Positions 9,393-17,226 of a stretch of 64,000 nucleotides of DNA are shown one piece after another. Source of the stretch: Rathayibacter sp. VKM Ac-2759 (GTDB lineage Bacteria; Actinomycetota; Actinomycetes; Actinomycetales; Microbacteriaceae). Location: assembly GCF_009834225.1 (NCBI RefSeq), contig NZ_CP047176.1, positions 62,001 through 126,000 of the forward strand. The letters are read 5' to 3'. Each line of letters opens with the position of its first letter. Within the stretch, counting starts at the first letter, position 1. Below the pieces are notes generated by a model that saw only the letters and a list, made by a program, of their open reading frames with translations, searched no databases and had not been told where the DNA came from. The translations under genes and the position numbers were made by a program.

Positions 9393-10606
9393 GCGGTCTC
9401 CCCGGCGCGGCGGCTGCGCGCGGCGGGCGAGGCCAGACCGGCCACGACGACGAGCGCGAGCACCAGGAACAGCGCGTTCAGGATGCCGAAGTGCTCGCCG
9501 AGGAAGCCGATCAGCGGCGGGCCGACGAGGAAGGCGACGTAGCCCAGCGTCGCGACGGCGCTGACCCGCGCGGCCGAGTGCGGGCCCTCGGCCGCCGCCG
9601 ACATGCCGACCGGGAAGCCGAGCGAGCAGCCCAGGCCCCAGGCGACGGCTCCGACGATGACGAGGGCGTCGACCGGCGCGAGGATGAAGAGCAGGATGCC
9701 GACGACGGCGAGGACCGCGGAGCCGCGCAGCACGGGCACGCGGCCGAAGCGGTCGAGGACGGGGCCGCCGAGGACGCGGCCGACGGTCATCGCGCCGACG
9801 AAGACGCCGAACACGATGGCGGCGGTGGTCATGTCGGCGCCGTGGCCGTCGACCATCGCGAGGGTCATCCAGTCGTTGGCCGACCCCTCCGCGAACGCCA
9901 TGCCGAGCATGATCAGGCCGATGAAGACGAGGCGGGTGTCGCGCCAGACGCCGATCGAGTCGGCGACCCGCTCGCGCACCGGGGCCTTGACGGTGCCGGC
10001 GGCGACGTCGGCGTCGCGGACCGGCACGAAGCGGATGGCGACGACCGCGGTCACCACGACGACGACCGCGATCACGACGAGGTGCACGGCGACCGGCACG
10101 GCGAGGGCGGAGGCGGCGGCGCCGAGGAGTGCGCCCGCCACGGTGCCGAGGCTGAAGAAGGCGTGGAACAGGGGCAGCAGGGTCTTGCCGAAGGCCGCCT
10201 CGTTCGCGGCGCCCTCGACGTTCATCATCACGTCGACCGCGCCGTTGCCGAAGCCGAGGAGCGCCATGCCGGCGAACGCGACCGGCAGCGCGCCGAGCGA
10301 GTCGGCGGCGACGCCGAGGATCGCGAGGCCGGAGGCGCAGATCGTGAGCCCGGCCACCATCCCGCGGCGCGCGCCGATCAGCGACATGATCGCGGTCGAC
10401 AGGGTGAGGCCGACGATCGCGCCGATCGACATCGCGAGGATGAGCAGCCCGACACCGGCGGTCGACAGTTCGAGCTCGTCGCGGATGGCGGGCGTGCGCG
10501 AGACCCAGGTCGCGATGGAGACGCCGCTCAGCACGAAGATCGTGAAGACGGCGTTGCGCCAGGCGACGAGCTGAGGGCGGGTGAGGGCGGAGGTGGTGGT
10601 CATCAC
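9389..10606 (-). CDS. MFS transporter
   Basis: 405 residues with about 12 hydrophobic helices and a central charged loop near residue 200. Motif-like segments include LIGARRGMVAG after helix 2 and LDRFGRVPVLRG after helix 8. The layout resembles the sugar/drug-proton MFS group of the FucP/YbjJ type, but the substrate is unknown. The ATG at 10606 has AGGA upstream. It heads an operon with the SDR and is divergent from a LacI-type regulator whose likely operator lies between them. Confidence 0.92.
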   Translation of the reverse strand: MMTTTSALTRPQLVAWRNAVFTIFVLSGVSIATWVSRTPAIRDELELSTAGVGLLILAMSIGAIVGLTLSTAIMSLIGARRGMVAGLTICASGLAILGVAADSLGALPVAFAGMALLGFGNGAVDVMMNVEGAANEAAFGKTLLPLFHAFFSLGTVAGALLGAAASALAVPVAVHLVVIAVVVVVTAVVAIRFVPVRDADVAAGTVKAPVRERVADSIGVWRDTRLVFIGLIMLGMAFAEGSANDWMTLAMVDGHGADMTTAAIVFGVFVGAMTVGRVLGGPVLDRFGRVPVLRGSAVLAVVGILLFILAPVDALVIVGAVAWGLGCSLGFPVGMSAAAEGPHSAARVSAVATLGYVAFLVGPPLIGFLGEHFGILNALFLVLALVVVAGLASPAARSRRAGETA

Positions 10607-10668
10607 GGGATTCCTGGAGCGGGCCGGGCCCGGTGCCTCCGAGCCCCGCGAGACGGGACGACCCGGGA

Positions 10669-10682
10669 TCGAATCGATTCGA
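10669..10682. promoter_or_regulatory. Probable LacI-type operator
   Basis: Perfect 14-base palindrome TCGAATCGATTCGA with the central CG typical of LacI/GalR-family operators. It lies between the divergent MFS start (10606) and the LacI regulator start (10759), well placed to control both. Confidence 0.6.
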
Positions 10683-10758
10683 GCGGGATCGGTCTAAGCT
10701 ATCCAGAACCCCCGGGCCGGTCAAGGAGACACGGACCGCCCGCTTGCCGAGGAGGACC

Positions 10759-11829
10759 GTGGAGTCGAGCACTGTGGAGTCGCAGAAGCCCCGCCCCTCG
10801 CGGCCGACCCTCGCGCGGGTCGCGGCGCGCGCCGGGGTCTCGGCGTCGACCGCGTCGCTCGTGTTCAGCGGCGCCGGTCCCGTGTCGGCGGCCACCAAGG
10901 AGCGGGTGCTCGCCGCGGCGGCCGAGCTCGACTACGGCGGCCCCGACCCGCGCGCGCGCTCGCTCCGCAAGGGCAGCTCGGGCATCGTCGGCGTCGTCGT
11001 CGACGAGCGGCTGCTGCACGCGTTCCGCGACCCGATCAAGATCGCGATGCTCGACGGGATCGCCGACGTGCTCGGCGCGGCGGGCGCGGGCATCCTCCTG
11101 CTCACCGAGACGGAGGACGGCGCGGGTCTGCTCGCGACCGCGCCGGTGGACGCGATGATCCTGGTCGGCTGCAGCCCCTCGGTCGACGACTCGCTCGCGA
11201 TCCTGCGGCGCCGCGGGGTCCCGGTCGTCGTCGTCGAGGGCTTCTCGGAGCTCGGCGCGGCCGTGGTCTCGCTCGACAACCGCGAGGCGAGCCGCGCACT
11301 CGCCGAGCACGTGCGCGAGCTGGGGCACGAGCGCGTCGCCTCCGTCGCCCTGCCGTTCGCGAAGGACCGGCGCCGCGGCCCGGTCCCGGACGACTGGCGC
11401 GCCAGCTCGAGCATCACCGCCGTGGACCGCCTCGCCGGCGTGCTCGACGTCTTCGCGGATGTCGAGGCGGTGGCCGCCGCGGCGAGCACGGTCGACGAGG
11501 GCGTCGCGGCGGGCCGGGCGCTGCTCGACGTCGCGGAGCCGCCGACCGCCGTGATCGCGCAGAGCGATCTGCTGGCCGCGGGGGTCATCCTCGCCGCCGA
11601 GCAGCTCGGGCTGCGGGTGCCGGAGGACGTGTCGGTGCTCGGATTCGACGGGGTGCAGGTGCCGGGCCTCGCGGCGGGCTACGACCTGACGACGATGGTG
11701 CAGCCGGCCGTCGACAAGGGGCGGGCCGCCGCGCGCGCGGTGGTGGCGCTGCTCGCGGGCGAGGCCGCCGACGAGGTCTGCTTCAGCGCGGTGTTCCACC
11801 GCGGGAACACGAGCGCGCCGCCGCGCTGA
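10759..11829 (+). CDS. LacI-family transcriptional regulator
   Basis: 356 residues from a GTG preceded by GAGGAGG. The N-terminal helix-turn-helix is TLARVAARAGVSASTASLVF with the hinge helix soon after (RSLRKGSSGIVGVV). The rest is a periplasmic-binding-protein-like effector domain (about residues 75-350, ending near CFSAVFHRGN). It is probably a sugar- or small-molecule-responsive repressor of the divergent MFS-SDR operon through the palindrome at 10669. The effector is unknown. Confidence 0.93.
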   Translation: MESSTVESQKPRPSRPTLARVAARAGVSASTASLVFSGAGPVSAATKERVLAAAAELDYGGPDPRARSLRKGSSGIVGVVVDERLLHAFRDPIKIAMLDGIADVLGAAGAGILLLTETEDGAGLLATAPVDAMILVGCSPSVDDSLAILRRRGVPVVVVEGFSELGAAVVSLDNREASRALAEHVRELGHERVASVALPFAKDRRRGPVPDDWRASSSITAVDRLAGVLDVFADVEAVAAAASTVDEGVAAGRALLDVAEPPTAVIAQSDLLAAGVILAAEQLGLRVPEDVSVLGFDGVQVPGLAAGYDLTTMVQPAVDKGRAAARAVVALLAGEAADEVCFSAVFHRGNTSAPPR

Positions 11830-11877
11830 CGGCGGACTGCTGCCGGCGCCTGTCGTGCGTGCTCGCTCCGACGTGTG

Positions 11878-12123
11878 GAGGTGCGGTCTGCAGGCGATGG
11901 TGCGGTGTGCAGGAGTCGACGCGGTTCTGACGTGGAGCATGCGACAGGATCGCCGGTTTCGCTGCGAGCTCCTGCAGATCGCACGAACTCCTGCGAACCG
12001 CACGTCGGCCTCCGGGAGGTGCGGTCTGCAGGTGATGGTGCGGTGTGCAGGAGTCGACGCGGTTTTGATGCGGAACGTGCGGCAGAATCGCCGGCTTCGC
12101 CGCGAGCTCCTGCAGATCGCACG
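11878..12123. repeat. Family E: two 138-bp-spaced direct repeats with internal palindromes
   Basis: Two copies of about 105 bases begin at 11878 and 12016. Each starts gaggtgcggtctgcagg and ends gctcctgcagatcgcacg, so each is itself an inverted repeat (GTGCGRTCTGCAGG against CCTGCAGATCGCAC). A nested pair (gtgcaggagt / actcctgc) lies inside. They fill most of the 380-base gap between the LacI and MATE genes. Frames that run through them look like artefacts. Confidence 0.8.
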
Positions 12124-12162
12124 TCCGCCACCGCGGGTCGGCGGACGCCGGAGCGCACGCAG

Positions 12163-12183
12163 TTGTCCACAGGTCTATCCACA
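12163..12183 (+). promoter_or_regulatory. Pair of DnaA-box-like sequences
   Basis: TTGTCCACA (12163-12171) matches the DnaA box form common in high-GC Actinobacteria; CTATCCACA (12175-12183) differs by one base from TTATCCACA. They are 3 bases apart in the same orientation in the gap before the MATE gene end. Two boxes are too few for an origin. Confidence 0.4.
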
Positions 12184-12209
12184 GCCTGTTCGAAACTCTG
12201 TTCGAGGGG

Positions 12210-13514
12210 TCAGCGGAGCCAGACGTCGCTGCGCACGCGCAGGCCGAGGGTCAGTGCGCGGGCACCCAGATAGCCCAGGGCGAAGGCGATCCAGAGGGCC
12301 AGGAGGCGCCATTCCGCGGGTGCGGCGGGCGCGAGCAGGGCCAGCGGAGCGAAGATCGCGAGGTTCACGAGGCCGCTCAGGGCGAGGTAGCGCCCGTCGC
12401 CCGCCCCGATCAGGACGCCGTCGAGGACGAAGACGTAGCCGCCCAGCGGGGCCGTGAGTCCGACGACCGCGAGGGCCGCGGGCAGCAGGCGGAGCACCTC
12501 CGGGTCGCTCGAGAAGACGAACGGCAGGTAACCACACGAAGCGGTCACGACCGCCCCGAGCACGACTCCCGCACCGATTCCCCAGGTCACGCAGCGTTTC
12601 GTGACCGCGCGCGCCTCCGCTCGCGCCCCCGCGCCGAGGAGCCGGCCCAGCAGCGCCTGCGCGGCGATCGCCACCGCGTCGAGGGCGAAGGCGACCGTCG
12701 AGAAGACCGTCATCGCGACCTGGAACGCGCCGAGCTCCTCCGCCCCCAGTGCCGAGGCGACGGCGACCGCGAGCAGGATCGCCGCCCGCAGGCTCGCCGT
12801 GCGCAGCAGCATCCAGCCGCCCGAGCCGGCGGACGAGCGGAGCCCCGCGAGGTGGGGTCGCAGCGGAGCGCCGGCCCTCCGGGCGAGCCGGACGGCGACT
12901 CCCGCGTAGGCCGCGAACATCGCCCACTGCGCCACCACAGTCCCGAGCGCCGACCCGGTTATCCCCAGGCAGACGGGGTAGATCAGCACGGCGTTCAGGC
13001 CCGCGTTGAGCGCGAATCCGCCGGCCGCGATGACCAGCGGCGTGCGGGTGTCCTGGAAGCCGCGGAGGAGGCCGGTGAGGGCGAAGACGCCGAGCATCGC
13101 GGGGATCCCGGCCATGCTCACCGCCAGGTAGCGCACGCCGGCCTCGGCCACCTCCGGCTCGGCGCCGAACAGCCCGATGAGCACCGGGCTGAGGATCGCG
13201 CCGGCCACCGCGATCGCGGCGCCGAGGGCGAGGGCGAGCCAGCCGCCGTCGATCCCGGCGGCCACCGCGCGGCGCTCGTCGCCCTCGCCGAGCGCGCGGC
13301 CGACCCGGGGCGTCGTGCTGTAGGCGAGGAACACCATGAGCCCGACGATCGTCTGCAGGACCGCGCCGCCGAGTGCGAGGCCCGCGAGCGGCACCGCGCC
13401 GAGGTGCCCGACGAGGGCCGAGTCGGTGAGCAGGAACAGCGGCTCGGCGACCAGCGAGCCGAGCGCGGGCACGGCCAGTCGCAGGATGCTGCGGTCGAGG
13501 GTGCGGGTGCTCAC
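12210..13514 (-). CDS. MATE-family efflux transporter
   Basis: 434 residues, 12 predicted membrane helices in two related halves. The N-terminus (ILRLAVPALGSLVAEPLFLLTD followed by SALVGHLG) is characteristic of the DinF branch of MATE exporters, which expel cationic drugs or metabolites using Na+ or H+ gradients. The length is normal for the family. It is a single gene, convergent with the LacI regulator across the family E repeats. Confidence 0.93.
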   Translation of the reverse strand: MSTRTLDRSILRLAVPALGSLVAEPLFLLTDSALVGHLGAVPLAGLALGGAVLQTIVGLMVFLAYSTTPRVGRALGEGDERRAVAAGIDGGWLALALGAAIAVAGAILSPVLIGLFGAEPEVAEAGVRYLAVSMAGIPAMLGVFALTGLLRGFQDTRTPLVIAAGGFALNAGLNAVLIYPVCLGITGSALGTVVAQWAMFAAYAGVAVRLARRAGAPLRPHLAGLRSSAGSGGWMLLRTASLRAAILLAVAVASALGAEELGAFQVAMTVFSTVAFALDAVAIAAQALLGRLLGAGARAEARAVTKRCVTWGIGAGVVLGAVVTASCGYLPFVFSSDPEVLRLLPAALAVVGLTAPLGGYVFVLDGVLIGAGDGRYLALSGLVNLAIFAPLALLAPAAPAEWRLLALWIAFALGYLGARALTLGLRVRSDVWLR

Positions 13515-13570
13515 CGCTCGACGCTAGCGGGCGCGGGCCCGTCGCCCGGCCATCGCGGGGACGCTCGGCT

Positions 13571-13642
13571 GCCGAGAGAGCCCCCGGCCGTCGAGGGAGC
13601 CTCCTGCTCCGGGCCGCCTCACCGGTCCGGGGTTCCCTCGGC
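13571..13642. repeat. Family B palindrome, copy B1
   Basis: Degenerate copy of the family whose best example is at 15792. Its right arm (ggtccggggttccctcgg) also forms the last codons (EGTPDR) and stop of the DUF1801 gene. Confidence 0.65.
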
Positions 13643-14014
13643 GCGCGGAGCGACGGCGGCGAGCCACTGGCGCACGAGGGGAGTCAGCAGGCGCGGGTCC
13701 TCGTCGGGGGCGAGGGCGCGCACGGCCCGGTCGGGGGCGCGCCAGTCGAGGAGGGGGTCCTCGAGGGCGGGGGCGACGGAGTCGGCCCGCGCCGCGACTC
13801 CGCGGTGCAGGATCACCTCGACGCGGTCGCCGGGCCGCAGGCGCAGCGTCACCAGGTGCGCGCCGATCGCGTAGCTCGGCGCGTTCCACTTCACCGACTC
13901 GACGAGCCGGTCGTCGGCGGCGAGCACCGCCTCCCGAGCACGCTCGATCTGCTCGCGCCGCGGGTGCGCCATCGCGTCGACGTGTGCTGTCGCGGAGGCG
14001 TCGAGTCGCGTCAT
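13619..14014 (-). CDS. DUF1801-domain protein
   Basis: About 131 residues with the YdhG/DUF1801 pattern: an N-terminal helix (REQIERAREAVLAADDRL), then VKWNAPSYAIGAHLVTLRL, then the strand VEVILHRG. Family function is unclear; some homologues relate to iron-binding frataxin-like folds. The ATG at 14014 gives MTRLDASATAHVD; six residues upstream are unlikely. Its last six codons match the arm of a family B repeat, so the native C-terminus may have been replaced. Confidence 0.85.
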   Translation of the reverse strand: MTRLDASATAHVDAMAHPRREQIERAREAVLAADDRLVESVKWNAPSYAIGAHLVTLRLRPGDRVEVILHRGVAARADSVAPALEDPLLDWRAPDRAVRALAPDEDPRLLTPLVRQWLAAVAPRAEGTPDR

Positions 14015-14093
14015 GCGGACACCGTCGCACACCGCGGTCGGCGTTAGCCCGCTGTTCGTCTCGGGCGGGGAGGTGCCTGCCTAACCTGGAGGC

Positions 14094-14768
14094 ATGACGA
14101 GCGCCTCACTCCGACCCCTCTCGCGGTGGAGGACCGCGCTCGGGGCGGCCGTGCTCGTGCTGGCCTCGGCCGTGCTGCAGGCCCTCGCCGCCGTCGAGCG
14201 CTGGGTCGTCGCGGCCGACGGGTGGACGCGCGACGATCGCACCGTCGAGGACCACCTCTTCGACTACGCGTTCCCGGCCGATCCGTGGGAGAACGTCGGA
14301 GCCGCGGCCCAGCTCTACGGGATCGGCACGGTCCTGCTGGCGCTCGGAGTCCTCGCCACCGGTCGAGCGTTCACGCCGCCGGGCCGCGTCGGCGGACTTC
14401 TGGTGATCCTCGTCGCGGCGTCGTTCGGGCTCCTCGGCCTGCACGCCCTCGTCTCGGGCGTGATCGACGCGCCGTCGCCGCTGCAGAACGTCGGGGTCCA
14501 GCTGGTGCTGGGTCTCGCGTCGGCCGTCGCCCTCGTCGCGCTGGCGCTGATCTGGGCGACAGTGTCGTGGGCGGCGGCGGTGGCGGGGGTGCTCCTGCTC
14601 GGAGCGACGCTGCCGGGCTACCTGGTCGCGGCGTTCGCGATCGCTCCGATGGTCACGGGCTACCAGTCGTACGACACGACGCCGTGGACGGAGGCGGTGG
14701 TAGCCGCCTCGACGGCCGCCGCGGGACTGCTGCTCCTCGTCGCGGCGGGCGCCCGCGCCGTCCGCTGA
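14094..14768 (+). CDS. Integral membrane protein of unknown function
   Basis: 224 residues with about five hydrophobic helices (near residues 15-35, 75-93, 103-122, 130-165 and 195-222). A 35-residue extracytoplasmic-type loop with many acidic and aromatic residues (DDRTVEDHLFDYAFPADPWE) lies between helices 1 and 2. I do not recognise a family. It converges with the ACR3-like transporter. Confidence 0.75.
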   Translation: MTSASLRPLSRWRTALGAAVLVLASAVLQALAAVERWVVAADGWTRDDRTVEDHLFDYAFPADPWENVGAAAQLYGIGTVLLALGVLATGRAFTPPGRVGGLLVILVAASFGLLGLHALVSGVIDAPSPLQNVGVQLVLGLASAVALVALALIWATVSWAAAVAGVLLLGATLPGYLVAAFAIAPMVTGYQSYDTTPWTEAVVAASTAAAGLLLLVAAGARAVR

Positions 14769-14803
14769 CCGCGAGCCGGCGCTGCGCTCGGCCCAGCGGT
14801 CAG
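14765..14803. terminator. Hairpin between convergent genes
   Basis: CTGACCGC (14765-14772) pairs with GCGGTCAG (14796-14803). It spans the stop codons of the membrane protein gene and the ACR3-like gene, so it could terminate both. Confidence 0.45.
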
Positions 14804-15750
14804 GGGACGAGGCGGGGGACCAGGCGCACGAGCAGCACCATCGCGACGAGCTCGACGAGGGTCTGCGTCACCACGACCACAGGAACGAGCGACAGCGCCG
14901 GCGGCAGGGCCAGCGCGAGCGGGAGCACCACGAGGGAGTTGCGGGTCACTCCGCTGAAGAGCAGGGCCCGCCGCCCCGGGGTATCGAGGCGCGCGACCCG
15001 GCCCGCCGCGCCTCCGATCGCCGACATCACCACGACGAAGGCCGCGTAGACGAGCACCACCACGCCGAGCCGAGGGAGCGCGGCTCCCACCGCGCCCGCC
15101 TGCGACGCGACCACCGTGAGGAGCGTCGCCACCATCAGCGGCACCATCGCCGACTGCACCGCGCGCTCGATCCGCCGCCCCGCCGCCGAGCGCGCCGCGA
15201 GCGCCTGGAGAGCCGCCGCGGCGGCGAGCGGCAGGACGATGAGCAGCAGGAACGCCTCGGCGAACGGCCCGATGTCGACCGCGGCCACCGCCTCCGCGCC
15301 GAGGATCACGCGGAGGAGGACCGGCAGCAGCAGGATCTGCACGAGCATCAGCAGGGGTGCGGCCGCGAGCAGCCGGGCGGAGGCGCCACCCGCCAGACCG
15401 CTGAAGACGATCACGTAGTCGACGCACGGGGTCAGCAGCACCAGCAGCACGCCGAAGACCAGGGCCGGATCGCCGGCGACGAACCGCGAGAGGCCGAAGG
15501 CGACCGCCGGCACCACGACGAAGTTCACGATCAGCACTGCGCCGAGGAACCGACCGTCGCCGAAGGAGCGCAGCACCGAGAGGAACGGCACGCCGAGGAA
15601 CGTCGCGAACAGCAGCAGCCCCAGCACCGGAGTGACGGCGACGTCGAGCCGCGAGGCTGCCGGCAGCAGGACCCCGGCGGCGAGACCTCCGGCGATCGCG
15701 CCGAGGTACCAGGCGACCTGGTGCCGCTCGAGCGAGGCGATGAGCTGCAT
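14800..15750 (-). CDS. ACR3/bile acid:Na+ symporter-superfamily transporter (arsenic resistance-like)
   Basis: 316 residues with about ten helices in the BART superfamily layout. LLTPCVDYVIVFSG corresponds to the conserved helix-4 cysteine of ACR3 arsenite exporters, and VTRNSLVVLPLAL to the helix-9 motif. Homologues of this length are usually annotated arsenic resistance protein. No arsR or arsC gene is adjacent, so arsenite as substrate is a family-based guess. Confidence 0.82.
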   Translation of the reverse strand: MQLIASLERHQVAWYLGAIAGGLAAGVLLPAASRLDVAVTPVLGLLLFATFLGVPFLSVLRSFGDGRFLGAVLIVNFVVVPAVAFGLSRFVAGDPALVFGVLLVLLTPCVDYVIVFSGLAGGASARLLAAAPLLMLVQILLLPVLLRVILGAEAVAAVDIGPFAEAFLLLIVLPLAAAAALQALAARSAAGRRIERAVQSAMVPLMVATLLTVVASQAGAVGAALPRLGVVVLVYAAFVVVMSAIGGAAGRVARLDTPGRRALLFSGVTRNSLVVLPLALALPPALSLVPVVVVTQTLVELVAMVLLVRLVPRLVP

Positions 15751-15791
15751 CGCCCCATCCTCGCGGCTCCGGTGGTCCTGCCCGGCACCGA

Positions 15792-15853
15792 GGGAACCCC
15801 GGACCGTCGAGGGAGCCCCCGACTACTGGTCCCCTCGACGGTCCGGGGTTCCC
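15792..15853. repeat. Family B palindrome, copy B2 (perfect 22-bp arms)
   Basis: Arms at 15792-15813 and 15832-15853 are exact reverse complements, with an 18-base spacer. The arm core is AACCCCGGACCGTCGAG. It lies 13 bases beyond the stop of the beta-helix gene and upstream of the ACR3-like gene on the same strand, so it could terminate the beta-helix transcript. Confidence 0.88.
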
Positions 15854-15865
15854 CCGGGACGCGCG

Positions 15866-17116
15866 TCAGGTCGTCTTCACCGCGTTGTCCCCGTGGTTCC
15901 CGATCACCTCGTACGCCGTGCTGCCGACCGCGCGCACCGGCTTCGCGTTCATGTGCCCGGTCGCCCACTGGTTGCCCAGCACCGAGACGGCGCGCGCGTT
16001 CACGGCCTCGACGCAGTGCGTCCAGCCCGCTCCCGCGTCCTCGCAGGCGAAGATGTTCCCGGTGATGCTGAAGCCCACCGTGCGCGCCGTCGGCGAGACC
16101 CCGGTGATCGCGATCGCGGGGTACGTGTTCGCCGCGGCCTTGCCTCCGTTGCTGATCGCGTTGCCGACGATCTGGATCTGCGCCAGATCCTCCGTCAGCC
16201 ACGGCGGCATCGTGTAGACGAGCGACTGCCGGCGCGCCCCCTCCATGATGTTGTTCGCGATCGTGATGCGGCGATTGCCCCGCAGCTCGATGTTGATCTG
16301 CGGCGAGCCGTCGAGGTGGTTGCCCAGGATGCGGATCGGCCCGCCCTCGATCGAGAGGTCGGCGTAGGAGGCGCCGATGTTGTTCTCGACGATCCAGGAG
16401 TCGATCATCCGGTAGCCGGTCCAGATGCCGGTGCCGGTGCACTGGTCGATGCTGCAGCGCTGGATGCGGTTGAGCAGCCCCAGGTCGCCGAAGGTGCCGT
16501 CGTTCAGGCGCATGCCGTAGTCGGTCCAGCCGTAGAGCTGCAGCGAGTCGAGCACTGTCTTGTCGAGGTGCGCCGAGATGCATGGCGAGCCGAGGTCGTT
16601 CGCGTCGAGGATGAGGTTGTCGAAGCGGCAGGCCGAGAAGGCGCCGGTGACCACGGGGGCGTCCGTGAGCGAGCGGATCCGCGTCGACAGCTCCCCGGCC
16701 CCGCGGAACGCGATGCTCGCGAGTCCGCTCGCGCGGCCGATCGAGCCGGCGATGCGGTAGATGCCGCGGGGGAAGTAGACGACGCCCCCGTAGGTCGCGA
16801 GAGCGGCGTCGATGGCCGCGTCGATGGCGGGCAGGTCGTCGGTGCTGCCGTCGCCGGTCGCGCCGTAGTCCTGCACGTTGTAGACGAGCTCGCCCTTGGC
16901 GACGGGGCGCTCGCCGGAGCCGGTGAGCACCGCCTCCGGGAGCTGCGCCAGGGGGACGACTCCGGAGGCGTCGAGACCCGCGACCCCGGAGGGCGCGGCG
17001 ATCTCGGAGTGCAGGACGGGCGAGTCGGGATCGGTGGTGGCGAGGGTGGCGCCGAGGGGGGCGGCGAAGAGGCCGCGCCGCGAGAGCTCGGCGGCAGCGG
17101 CGGAGAGAAGGGGCAT
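15866..17116 (-). CDS. Pectate lyase-like right-handed beta-helix protein
   Basis: 416 residues. The N-terminus carries a Tat-like run (ELSRRGLFAAPLGATL), then a linker GLDASGVVPLAQLPEAVL like those in phage tail fibres. The motif NVQDYGATGDGSTDD follows near residue 80; it begins the parallel beta-helix of the pectate lyase/GH28/tailspike superfamily. The rest repeats short N-rich coils (ILDANDLGS, IVENNIGAS, RILGNHLDG, ITGNIF). It is probably exported and acts on a polysaccharide. It is divergent from the GGDEF-EAL gene, with 110 bases between starts, so it may trim or bind the polymer made by the next locus (inference). Confidence 0.85.
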   Translation of the reverse strand: MPLLSAAAAELSRRGLFAAPLGATLATTDPDSPVLHSEIAAPSGVAGLDASGVVPLAQLPEAVLTGSGERPVAKGELVYNVQDYGATGDGSTDDLPAIDAAIDAALATYGGVVYFPRGIYRIAGSIGRASGLASIAFRGAGELSTRIRSLTDAPVVTGAFSACRFDNLILDANDLGSPCISAHLDKTVLDSLQLYGWTDYGMRLNDGTFGDLGLLNRIQRCSIDQCTGTGIWTGYRMIDSWIVENNIGASYADLSIEGGPIRILGNHLDGSPQINIELRGNRRITIANNIMEGARRQSLVYTMPPWLTEDLAQIQIVGNAISNGGKAAANTYPAIAITGVSPTARTVGFSITGNIFACEDAGAGWTHCVEAVNARAVSVLGNQWATGHMNAKPVRAVGSTAYEVIGNHGDNAVKTT

Positions 17117-17226
17117 GCCTCACCATCGAGTCCCCGCCTGATCGGCACAGACCCTCGGAGAGGGGCGTTCCCGCTGCACAGATCCTCGATACCGGTATGC
17201 GGAGCGCCGCCGTCTAGCATGCCCCC
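17117..17226. promoter_or_regulatory. Divergent promoter region, beta-helix gene / GGDEF-EAL gene
   Basis: The 110-base gap between two divergent starts contains the perfect palindrome ATACCGGTAT at 17189-17198, a candidate operator, and a small CTC..GAG hairpin around 17153. Promoter boxes cannot be assigned with confidence. Confidence 0.35.

Noticed and set aside
11855..12457. Open frames through the family E repeats
   Set aside because: They encode duplicated low-complexity peptides that follow the repeat and run antisense into the MATE gene; no ribosome binding site or family likeness.
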